Assembly (NCBI RefSeq): GCF_947179165.1
Contig: NC_077240.1
Coordinates: 73,379,501-73,443,500 of the forward strand
Direction: 5' to 3'
Source: Solanum dulcamara
Lineage: Eukaryota > Streptophyta > Magnoliopsida > Solanales > Solanaceae
Length of the DNA: 64,000 nucleotides
The notes under the pieces are model-generated. The model saw only the letters and a list, made by a program, of their open reading frames with translations. It was not told where the DNA came from and did not search any database. Every line of letters starts with the position of its first letter. The first letter of the stretch is position 1. A program made the position numbers and the translations under genes. Shown here piece by piece: positions 11,386-21,960 of this stretch.

Positions 11386-12780
11386 GTTGACGAGGACCCT
11401 TACGCCTGCAGATAGAGCTCCAGCCCGGGATAGAGGTCAAGGTTGACATAGAGGCCGGGGCAAAGCTCAGTCTACAGCACTAGTGCCGGAGCCAGATAAT
11501 GAGGTTGAGCAGTTCGAGCATCAGCCGGCGGAGGAGTATCCAACCCTGCCTCCACCCGGATTCGCTGACACACCAGTGTTACATAATACTCTAGCCCAGA
11601 ACCTCAGCTTCATGAAGGGTATGCCTTGAGCAGGGACCCTGTCTGGCACATCAGCTGGACATCAGGTCCGAGAGGAGGCACAAATTTTAGACTAGGCTGG
11701 GGCACAATATGATAATAACTTAGTACTACAACCCACTACTACAGCTCCCCTTCTAGTGATTTATCTTATTCTTACAGTTGTTTACCACATGGAAGCTAGA
11801 CCTGTTATGACTTCGAAGGAGTAAAAGATGTTGGGGAGGTTTATCAAATTGTCCCCTCCCAAGTTCTTAGGTACCATGGGCAAGGATGCCCACAAGTTTC
11901 TAGTTAGTTTCCATGAGAGGTTGCATAACCTTACATTGGTGGAGTCCCATAGGGTTGATTACATTACTTTTCAATAGGATAGGCCAACAAAGGAGTGGTG
12001 GAGATCGTATGTTGTAGACCCGTAGGGTCATCGCTGATGTATTTAGTTCTTTGAGGACTTCTTGGAGAAGTATGTACCATGTAGTTTGAGGGATTATTTG
12101 ATGGATGAGTTCACACTATTAGTACAGGGACTGATAATGGTCACAGAGTATGAGTCACAATTTCATGAGCTATATAGGCACTCTTCCATGATTATACCAA
12201 CGCCGATTCATTGGAGGGTTGTATGTTCACTTAAGGTTGGCTACAGAGAAGATGGTTGCATCAGGCTGTTCAATCTTACATATAGTAGACTATGTCAGTA
12301 CTATTAAGGCTATAAATAATAAGGCCTATGGAGGAAGCGACGCCAATCACATGGTAGGGGTTCTTTTGGCAGAGTCCATCTACAGTAGTATCCATCTAGT
12401 AGAACAATTTAGGAAGCCTTACATCTTACAATGGTGGATCAGCAGGTGCCGGTGGTCAGAGCGGCCAGACTTTGGGATAGGTTTCTTGGGGTCAGGCTTT
12501 TCGGGGTCAGACTTTTGGGTACTCAGGCCATGGTGTCCATTTAGGTTCAGCAAGGACATCATAAGGAGGTTTATTTAGAGGGAAATACTATGAGTGTGGT
12601 GTGATAGGCCATTTTTCGAGGGAGTGTCCTACTATCAACCATCATAGACTCTAGAGTCAGCAGGGTCCATAGGGTCAGTAGGTTAAGGCCTCAAGGGCCC
12701 TAGTTCAGCCTCCTAGAGAAAGTGTGCAGGGTGGTCAAGGTGAGTCTCAAGGTACTAGGGGTGGTCCCCAGGCAGGACAG
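11386..12780 (+). pseudogene. Element C gag (left arm)
   Basis: Frame-broken gypsy gag. A Pro/Glu-rich N-terminus (EEYPTLPPPGFADTP near 11520-11570) leads to a capsid-like region. That region contains KMLGRFIKLSPPKFLGT (11826) and KFLVSFHERLHNLTLVES (11912), then the VDYI-F-QDRPTKEWW part and EKYVPCSLRD-MDEFTLL (12066-12120). A CCHC knuckle follows at about 12585: KYYECGVIGHFSRECP, in which the first Cys is Tyr. The right arm has the same Tyr. The tail is Gln/Gly-rich (12721-12790). Several stops and frameshifts make it non-functional. Confidence 0.85.
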
Positions 12781-13317
12781 ACATCAGATTCCATTATCAC
12801 AAGTACGATCTCCATCTCTCATCAATCTGCCTATGCTTTATTTTATATAGGGTCCACTTACTCGTATGTGTCTTCTCATCATGTTACTCGATGGAATATT
12901 TTATATGAACCATTATTTGCATCTATGTGTGTAGCTACCCCCATAATTAATTCTTTAGTAGTGTATTGAGTGTATCGATCCTGTGCGGTGACTATCTTGA
13001 GATATGATACTAGAGCGGACTTAATTGTACTAGATATGATAGACATTGACTTGATTCTAGGCATGGATTAGTTGTCTACTCATTATGCGATTCTGGATTG
13101 CTTCTGTAAGACTATTACCTTGTGTGTGCCTAGTGTTTCTTCCAATCGTTTGGGCAAGTGCAGTTAGCCATATATCATGTGGTCTGATATCATTCCTCAA
13201 GGCTCAGTGGTTAGTGGAAAAGGGATGTCTAGCCTATCTTGCGTATGTTTGTGACACTAGTGCTGACACTCCTTCTATAGATTTGATTTTGGTGGTTCGA
13301 GAGTTCTCTGACGTATT
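12781..13317 (+). pseudogene. Element C protease, first part (left arm)
   Basis: This region encodes a retropepsin-like stretch: ALFYIGSTYSYVSSHHVTRW at about 12833-12894. The catalytic Asp expected before GSTYSYVSS (FDxGS) is Tyr. The right arm also has Tyr there, so protease was lost before the duplication. DMIDIDLILGMD follows (13034) and the linker ends at DLILVVREFSDVF (13281-13316). The frame is split by the solo LTR at 13318; the remainder resumes at 15721. Confidence 0.85.
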
Positions 13318-15715
13318 TGTACCACCCCCTTTGGGAGGATGTCACTTACGAAACAAAAGGGTAGTTTTTTTAAAAAAAATCACAAATAGTCAACATTGTT
13401 GCGGGTCCATAAAATACACAAAACTCGAATCAGTAGTTATTACAAAACTATTATCCTCCTTTGTGCAAAATGACAAGCCAACATATAAACGCAGTACAAG
13501 CATGACTCGAGTTAAAAGCACACTCCAAAATAGTAAAACTAGTTACCTTGTTCAAGTTACGAGCATATAGTTTTATTTCCACAAGCCTTCAAAATATTAT
13601 GGATAAGTACCACATGTATCATGTACAAGTCCCCCAAAATATTTATAAAAACTAGATGCATATACAGATGTGATCTTCACAAGGGCTCCAAAAAGTCTAC
13701 TCCAAATGGACATCTTCATACCTCGTCCTGCACATTACCTACGATAGAAAACAACTATCGCTAAGCATAAAGCTTAGTGATGTAAAAACTTTGGGCTTAG
13801 AAATATTAAATTCTTTAACTGTCTGGTTCATCGCAGGTAGCTCAATAAGGTAAAAGTAAGCCCAAGTGAACAAGTATATCAAAGTATAGAATACAAACCT
13901 TGAAGAGTTTCAAAATCAATATCAATATTCGAAGGCTCAAGTATCAAAAAACTTATAATTCAACTCGAAAGAGTTGTCAAATAATCAATTTTGCCCAATA
14001 GGTATGTCATGCCTTCACACTAAGCACAATCAATATCAAGATGGACCGAAGTCCCAAAATCTAAAAGGACCGAATCCCATATCAAGAAGGGTCATCACCC
14101 AATATAAAGAAAATCTAGAACCATGTTGAAAGTGGCTTTCCACTCATACTCGAGAATGGACGAAAATCCCATCGTCAAAATGAAATGTAAATCCAAAGTC
14201 AAAATAGGAAAGATTCGAATCGAGAGGCATGACAATATCGATGACAAGTCACCATAACAAGAAGGACAAAGTCCCATCAAGAATGCAAAATGATCAAGCA
14301 GTTCGTACAAGTGGGCGGTTTAGTGAAAGTTTTGCAACACTTGAAATAATAGTCATACCAAAATACTAAAAAAGGAGCAAGGAAACAACCCATCAAAATA
14401 CTTCAAATTTTAGAAAATAAAATATTTTAACTTCAATTTTATACATGAACCTTGATGTTTTAGCATACAACATGTTCTACCACAACTAGAGGAGCTCAAT
14501 TCTTCTCCGCCATAGACCAATAAAAACCACTTTGTCACACAGTTCCTATTAGATTGTATAAGAACATATACACCTTAAATATACAATAAAATATCTACTT
14601 AAGTTTAAGAGTCTCATCATATTAAAATTAAACATGAAATTAATAAAACTCAGCCCAAACTATTCAAATCGGAATTCTGGACAACCTACTATCCTGTAGT
14701 GTTGCTCGGTTTTGAAGGGGTAAATGGGGGAAGTAGTCTTTTTTGCCTAATGAAAGTTATAGACATGTGTCTTAGGGTTGCATACAATTTTGAATCACAC
14801 CTACAGTAATTCTATACAAAACGATATGCCCAAAATACCAACAACTGTCCATGCAGGATTTCCAAAACAAAATTTGGGCAGCACCTCCCCTGTACTTCAT
14901 CACCCTTTTTCGAGCAGCTAAAAGCAAAACTGGGTATCCGATCCTAAATGAAAGTTATATCCCTATGAAATAGATTTCCAAAACATCTTGAATCACTCAA
15001 AATGAAGCTTTGCAGAAGGAGTTATACTAATATTACTACTAGCAGTCATATCCAAAAATGGGTTTGCTACCAAGAACAAGAACCTCCTCGCTGCCCCAAC
15101 TATAAATTTTACGTTATTAAACACCTCTATTTGATCGAACAAAACCTTATATAATTAATTGATGGGACGAAATTGGAAGGCTTACCTTTCTTCCTTGTTG
15201 CTGCTGTAGGTACTCTCTCTTATTCTCTAAGTTCTTCCTCTCAAATTTCTAAGTGTAAGGCTGAAAAATGACTTCTTAGTCATCTTAACATGTATATATA
15301 TGCTCCCTTAAAGTGTGACACATGGCATACCCTAGGGGTGACATATGTCTAGCCCTTAGGGCACCACCTTATCCATGCACCCAATCCAAAACTGCCACAT
15401 GGCAGCGTAGGGTCCACCCCAAGTAGGTGCGTCACCTACTTGGTCCAAGTAGGTGCATCACCTACTTAGTCCAAGTAGGTGCATCACCTACTTGTTTCAA
15501 GTAGGTGCTACGCCTCTTTTTCCCTTTTCTGTGGGTTCGTAATCTCATCTTACTTTAGGAACTTATGTAATCCTTACTACCTAAGCTTGACATGTACTCA
15601 AGTAGCTTTGTTACGTAAGACATCCCAATCAATAGCTTATGTAGAACTTCATAGATAACGTGGATCACTTGACAATTCTTTAGAAAAACCATAAAAAGTA
15701 AATTGGGGTGTTATA
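13318..15715 (-). mobile_element. Solo LTR in element C, TSD GTATT
   Basis: A 2398-bp solo LTR with the target duplication GTATT at 13313-13317 and 15716-15720. On the minus strand it runs TATAACACCCCAATTT...GGGGGTGGTACA, so the 5' TG has decayed to TA and the 3' CA remains. The ends form the extended inverted repeat (T)GTAACACCCC seen in other Solanaceae LTRs. The right arm shows the empty site at about 53160-53172. A minus-strand TATA-like CATATATATACATG lies near 15295-15308. Three near-identical AAGTAGGTGC(G/A)TCACCTACTT palindromic units lie at 15421-15510. Confidence 0.92.
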
Positions 15716-15720
15716 GTATT

Positions 15721-16640
15721 TCCCATCGATCTACCTAGCCTTTTTTCTAAGCATGATATTGACTTTGGTATTGATGTTGAGGCGGGTACACAACTAGTCT
15801 CTATTCCAGCATATCTGATGGCTCCAGTTGAGTGTGGGATCTTAAGGTACATCTCCAGCACCTCTTGAGTAAGAGGTTTATCAGGCCCTGTGTGTCTTTC
15901 TGGGGTGCACCTATTCTGTTTGTGAAAAAGAAGGATGGTACCTTGCGTATGTGTATTGATTATAGAAAGCTGAATAAGGTGACCATCAAGAATAGGTACA
16001 CGTTGTCGCTGATTAATAACTTATTTGACCAGGTCCAAGGTGCAGCAATGTTCTCTAAGATAGACTTGAGGTCAGGATATCACTAGTTGAGGATTAGGGA
16101 GTCAGATATCCCTATGGATGCTTTTAGGACTCCATACGAGCACTATGAGTTCTTAGTCATATCTTTTGCGTTGACTAATGCCCCCACCACATTCATAGAT
16201 TTGATAAACCGTGTGTTCAAGGCCTACTTGGACTCCTTTGTCATTGTATTCATTGATGACATTCTAGTCTACTCTGGGAGCACTTGAGGATAGTACTTTA
16301 GACCATGCGGGATCATTAGTTGTATGCCAATTTTACAAAGTGTGAATTTTGGCTTGAGTTTATGGTATTCCTAGGGTACGTAGTGTCCAAGGATGGGGTT
16401 ATGGTAGAATCAGCATAGATAGTGACAGTTCGTGATTAGTCTAGGCCCACCCCTCCTATTGAGGTTCATAGTTTCATTAGGTTGGCAGGATATTATAGAT
16501 GGGTTGTGCAGGGGTTCTCTTCTATTGCAGTACCTTTGACCATATTGACTCAGAAAAATGTCCCCTTCTAGTGGTCTGACGAGTGTGAAGCGAGCTTCTT
16601 GAAGCTCAAAGCCTTGTTGACTTCAGCTCCAATTCTTACT
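15721..16640 (+). pseudogene. Element C reverse transcriptase (left arm)
   Basis: After the protease-RT linker (DLPSLFSKHDIDFGIDVE-like, 15728), the RT reads [39 protein letters not shown] (15946-16002) and [10 protein letters not shown], then TAG (16084-16086). It continues [20 protein letters not shown] and [12 protein letters not shown] (16240-16275). FIDD is the catalytic YxDD box and is intact. The thumb/connection part follows, with the expected Gln codon as TAG at 16569-16571. The right arm counterpart is open through the palm. Confidence 0.9.
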
Positions 16641-17170
16641 CTTCTAGTCGAGGACTAGGGATTTATAGTGTATGGTGATGCTTCAGGTGTTTGCTTGGGT
16701 TGCGTTCTGATATAGCAGAGTAGAGTTATTACATATGCTTCCAAGCAGCTAAAGGTGCATGAGCGGAATTACCCCACACATGATTTAGAGTTGGTAGCGG
16801 TAGTCTTTGCATTGAAGATTTTGAGGCATTATTTGTATGCATCCCATTGTGAGATCTACTCTGACCACCGTAGTCGTTAAGACATATTCAGCTAGAAAGA
16901 CCTTAATCTGAGACAGCACCGATGCTTGGAGTTATTGAAGGACTATGACATCACTATTCTTTATCACCCGACCAAAGAAAATGTGGTAGCAGATGCTTTG
17001 AGCTAGAAGGCGGTGAGTATAGGGATTTTTGCACTCTTATCAATTGAGCAACAACATTTAGCTTTCGACATCCAGTCCTTATCTAACCAGATGGTTTATT
17101 TTGATATTATTGAGCTGAGCAGGCTACTTACTTTTGTAGAGGCTATGTCTTCCTTGATGGAGTAGATTAG
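16641..17170 (+). pseudogene. Element C RNase H (left arm)
   Basis: RNase H domain in decayed form: VYGDASGVCLGCVLI (16671-16713), [20 protein letters not shown] (16770-16830) and [20 protein letters not shown] (16830-16875), then [20 protein letters not shown] (16943-17001). Stops at 16713, 16893 and 17004 are TAG at positions where the right arm has CAG. A gypsy-type tether region (AVSIGIFALLSIEQQHLA, about 17010) leads to integrase. Confidence 0.85.
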
Positions 17171-18490
17171 AGCACAACAGTTTGAAGACCCATAATTAGG
17201 GTGATTCGTGATAAGGAACTCAGTGGAGAGGCTAAGAAGGAGACCTTAGATCTGGAGGGCATTTTGAGAATTGTGGCTCATATCTTTGTTCCTAGAGTTT
17301 GAGATTTACTTAGGTTCATCCTTGAGGAGGCCCATTTTTCTAGATATTCCATTCATCCAGGTGCGACGAAGATTTATCGCGGCCTATGGCAGCATTATTG
17401 GTTGTTTAAGATGAAGCGGGGTATTGCAGCTTTTATGGCTGGGTGCTTAAACTGTCAGCAGGTTAAGTTTGAGCATCAGAGGCTAGGTGGTTTGACCCAG
17501 CGACTACCCATTCTAGAGTGGAAGTGGGAGAGGATAGCTATGGACTTTATAGTGGTTTTACTATGTACCTTCCGAGGTTTTAATTCTATTTCGGTCATCA
17601 TACATCAATTGACTAAGTATGCTCACTTTTTACCAGTTTAGACTATTTATACTTCCTAGAGGTTGGCTCAGATTTATATCCGAGAGGTGGTCCGACTACA
17701 TGGGGTGCTAGTATTTATCATTTCAGACCATGGTACTCAGTTTACTTCACATTTATGGGGGTCTATATAGAGAGATTTGGGTACCCGAGTCAAGCTCAGC
17801 AAAGCTTTTCACCCCACATCGATGGCCGTGTTAGAGAGGACTATACAAGTCTTGGAGGACATGCTAGGACCTGTGTTATTGATTTTGGAGGTCAATGGGA
17901 TCAGTCCTTGGCTTTGGCAGAATTCACATATAATAGTAGCTATCATTCGAGCATCGAGATGTCTCTATTTGAGGTATTGTATGGTAGGATATTTCGTTCC
18001 CCAGTAGGCTTGTTTGATTCTTTTAAGATTAGGCCTTGGGGCACTTATTTGTTGCGTGACTCGATGGATAAAGTTCGTATGATCTAGGAGAGCCTTCGTA
18101 CTTCCTAGAGTAGGAAGAAGAGTTATACTGATCAAACGGTTCAACTTTGGAGTTTATGGTTAGAGATCGAGTATTCCTACGAGTTTTGCCCATGAAGGGC
18201 GTGATGAGATTCTAGAGGAGGGGTAGCTTATAAGTTAGACTTGCCCCTAACACTTTCAGGTGTTCACCCTGTGTTCTATGTTTCAATGCTATGGCGGTAT
18301 GTCTGGGATGTGTCTCATGTGCTACATTGGGATTCAGTTCATTTTGATGAGTCCTTCGCCTTTAAGAAAGATCTTGTGGATATTTTGGATAGGCAGGTTA
18401 GAAAGTTGAGGTCTAAGGAGATTACATCGGTGAAAGTCCAGTGAAGGCTTCGTTCGGTCAAGGAGGCTAGTTGGGAGACCTAGTAGGACA
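17171..18490 (+). pseudogene. Element C integrase with C-terminal chromo-like tail (left arm)
   Basis: The zinc-binding part has EEAHFSRYSIHPGATKIYRG (17321-17380), a QHYW-FKMKRGIA block and CLNCQQVK (17443). The core shows MDFI (17540), SDHGTQFTS (17723) and ERTIQVLEDML (17834), so the D, D and E residues are all readable, though in broken frames. SGVHPVFYVSML and LDRQVRKLRSKEITSVKV (18390-18440) identify a Tekay/Del-type chromovirus C-terminus. Stops at 17641, 17657 and 18106 and several frameshifts make it inactive. Confidence 0.9.
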
Positions 18491-18574
18491 TGCAAAATGA
18501 TATCCTCACCTTTTGGAGACACCAAGTACCTTTCTTCCTTGACTTTCGAGGATGAAAGTCCTTTTAATAGTGGA

Positions 18575-20976
18575 TGTTATAATGACCTCCAAGGTCATTT
18601 TTGTGCTTTTGCGTGTTTTTACCATTTTACCCCTTCGCGTAGCTTCTTTATAGATCTTATCTGATGTTGGGATAGGTGGAATTCTTCCCAAGTTGTTTGG
18701 TTAAGTTTTGAGGTAGTGTGGCCATTTTAAGTCTTAAGGTTTGAAAGAGTTGACTTTAGTCAACATACGGAGATTCAGGCATTGTATGAGAATTTCGATG
18801 GTCCCATCAGCTCTAGAAGGTCCATTTTGGTCTAGAAAGAAGGTTGGTTTGGGTTTTGGAGTCTTTGTTTTGAGTTTGGGCGATTTATCATTTTAACTTT
18901 AAAGTTTTGGCAAAGTTTGATTTCGGTCAAAAATTTGAGTAAATGTGCTCGGATAAAAATTTTGTCAGCGCGGTTAGCTCCGTAACACCGAGTTTGGTCT
19001 GGAACGACCTTTGGTTCAATTTTTGAGGTGCTCAGAATAAGTTTTAGGCCATTTGTGTATTTTAAATGCTTTCTTTGGAATGTGTTGACTTCAGTCAACA
19101 TTTCATCAAAACGACCTCCATTGGAAAATCTATCAATTACATTGAGTCTCGAATGTGCCAATTTTTGGGATACAAGTTCCTTGAGTTGTTTGGGACCCTT
19201 TGATGCAGTTCATTTTTCGATTTTGTGCGCAAGTCCTAATGTTGAATTTCGACCCAATTTTAGTTCCATTTTTAATTATAGCAATATGGGTATCGTTGAT
19301 TTTATTTTGATAGAGTGGCATCGTTCGAAGGCGGCCCGAAAGGTAAAAGCTCAAGTTTACCAGTTTGTATGTGGTTTCGGCTTTGAGGTAGGTTATAGTT
19401 TACCCTTATTAGACTTGGCTTGTTAGAATTGATATATTTTGAGTAGTAACGCATGATTAGGTTGGTGATTTAAGTGTTGATATTTCATTGAGAAAAATGG
19501 AGTTGATGATCATAGTTAGTTACTAGTTTGGGGTTATACTTGTTGGATTCATAGTCTAGGTGATATCTTGACTTGTTTTACATGGCTTAGAATTCTTAGA
19601 ACTCGCTTCTAGGTTATTTGGACTTAGGAAGCCGTGGTTTGACTTTTTTGGTTTCGGTTGCCACTTGTTGTGAATTTTGGCTTATGTTTGTGTCTTGTTT
19701 TCCTTTGATATTGAAATTTTGGGCCCGAGGCTATGCTTTCGGTACACCGCCGTCCCAGGTTAGTGATTTGGTGCTTTTGATGCAACTTTTCTAGGCTTGA
19801 ACTATATACTATTTTGACATACTATTTCTATTGTTTTGCCTCGCCGGTGTTAAGAACCATTTCAAAAGAAAGAAAAAAATGATGAGATTAAAACTTTTGG
19901 TTGATGAATAAGGTTAAGGATTTTATTAAAAAAATATCGATGATATTTTATTTGTGAAATTTCATATTGAGAAGCTCAAGGTGTGAGTTCTGGGCGGCCC
20001 ATTGACACATATTTTGGGTTATTATTATTACTAATATTATTGAGAAGTTTGAGGTGTGAGTTACGGGCAGCCCGTTGACACATATTTTGGGTTATTATTA
20101 TTAATAATATTATTGAGAAGCTAGAGATGTGAATTTTAGGCTGCCCATTGATACATATTCGGGTTACTATTATCAGTATTTTTATTTAGAAGCCCGAGGA
20201 GTGAATTCTGGATGCCCCGTCTACTTTTGAAAAAATATTGATCTATATCTACTATTTTACATTGATGCATTCCTCTGGTATTTTGTGGGTTGAGATTATC
20301 ACTATGATTACCAGTTTGGTTGGGATTTACTTGTTTACCAAATGATTCTTCCCGTAACCCTTTTTCCCATAAGTGTAGTTTTATGCTTCTTTCTTATTAT
20401 TAGTGGTACCATCATGCTGCAAATTATATATTTATTCTTTGTGCGCTCGGTCAACCTATGATGGCTTATGAGTACCCCGTGCTTTGGTAGTCATACTACA
20501 CTTCTACATCTTTTTGATGCAGCTTCCAGTTCGAGCCACCCCCATTGCACGCTTGATCATCCGTAGCGGTGCCAGATTCGGATTGTGGTGAGCTTCTGAC
20601 GTTCAGAGACTTGCTACTTTCCCTCTTTTGTACTGACTTACACTTATACTTTTGGATAGTCTGATCTGTATTGTATATATATACATTGTCAACTTTTATA
20701 CCTAGTAGATCCTGTCTAGGTGACATCAGGTCCGGGATTTGGTCTAGTGTCAGTTTGTCATTTTGGTCACTATCGGTCCGTTTGTATATTTTATATTCTA
20801 TTTACATATCTATATCCTAGTCCGACATTTCTTTCGTTATATTCTTTTTACTTCTGCCTTCTTATGTTATTAATTATTTAATTAAATTGAGGTTTGACTT
20901 CCACTTGATTTGGGTTTGGCTTGCCTACTCGGGGGTAATAGTAGGCGCAATCATGGCCCAAATTCGGGTTGTGACA
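18575..20976 (+). mobile_element. Element C 3' LTR (left arm)
   Basis: It starts TGTTATAATGACCTCCAAGG about 85 bp after the integrase tail and ends CGGGTTGTGACA. Length is 2402 bp, whereas the right-arm copy (47487-50316) is 2830 bp. The difference is a deletion near 19155 that removes the CG-word-rich block seen at 9660-10190. The flank CTTAT (20977-20981) is the target duplication partner of CTTCT at 9072. The LTR closes element C, whose left-arm span is 9077-20976. Confidence 0.9.
19965..20210. repeat. ~75-bp tandem array in C 3' LTR
   Basis: Three to four units of GAGAAGCTCAAGGTGTGAGT...CCCATTGACACATATTTTGGGTTATTATTA. Counterparts are at 11020 and 48240. The ATT tails are short, unlike in the 5' LTR. 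Confidence 0.8.
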
Positions 20977-20981
20977 CTTAT

Positions 20982-21760
20982 CCTCCTCAACCTGCTGAGC
21001 ATAAACCATGATCGTAGAATATCCATGTCAGAAATCAATAGTGAGGCCTTACACTCCTTCTTCACATATTTTCCCAGGCTGGAGACAAACTTTCTCATCT
21101 TGGATCTCATATTTGGGATCATCTCCGGAGCATATCTAGATGGTTGGATGAACTTCAGACCATACAACTTCACTGTCATTCCCTCTTGCTTTAGGTTCAC
21201 GAACTCTTCAACCTTGGCATCCCTCAAAGCTCTAGGAGAAAAATGATCAAGGAAAGCACCCTCAAATTCATCCTAAACAGCAGGCTCAACATCCTGCCCT
21301 CTTCCTATTGGTTGTACCACACATTCGCCACATCTTTAAGATGGTAAGAAACCAACTCCACTCCATCAACCATAGTAGCATGTATCGGCTTAAGTATTTT
21401 CCACATCTCATCGATGATATTCTATGGGTCTTCCTCAACCTTAGAACCCATGAAAACTGGTGGGTTCAACCTTAAGAAATCATGTATCCTCACTGAAGCT
21501 GATGACTCTTGAGAGATAGAGCTAAGAGCAGGTGAACTCTGGTTACGCCTCTGGGCAGCTACCAACTGAGTGAGCATGGCAATAGATCCTCTGAAGAAGG
21601 AGCAGGATGAATAGTATGCATTTGGGTTTCCTCCATAGACTGGGAAGGTCGACCCCTAGTTCTCTCTCAAGAAGGTGGGGGCATCTAAAACTGCAGAACC
21701 TTGATGCTGGTGACATTTCCCTGGCTGGCGGTAGGATTAGGAGGAATTATCTGCAATGTT
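20982..21760 (-). pseudogene. E/D gag N-terminal part (left arm)
   Basis: Minus-strand gypsy gag. An open stretch (21227-20960) reads MRDAKVEEFVNLKQEGMTVK, then YGLKFIQPSRYAPEMIP and MRSKMRKFVSSLGKYVKKEC, ending in LLISDMDI. The upstream part at 21560-21300 has the LRLNPPVF and EGVELVSYHLKDVANVWYNQ motifs, with a TAG after EEDP. The right arm has the same stop. At 20977 the frame runs into the 3' end of element C's LTR; the gag continues on the far side at 9071. Confidence 0.85.
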
Positions 21761-21960
21761 TAACGCACAAATTAGATGAAAACATTTATAATGTTAAACT
21801 CTATCTCACGAACTTAGAATATGGAAAAAGTGAGACAATTGGTTGTCCTATATCCTCCTGATTATAAGTGTGGTGTACGACAAACCCAGAAGCAAGACTC
21901 TACTAGACATAGCTTCACAGACATCCTAGGAATCTTGAACTCTATGATCTAAGATCATGT

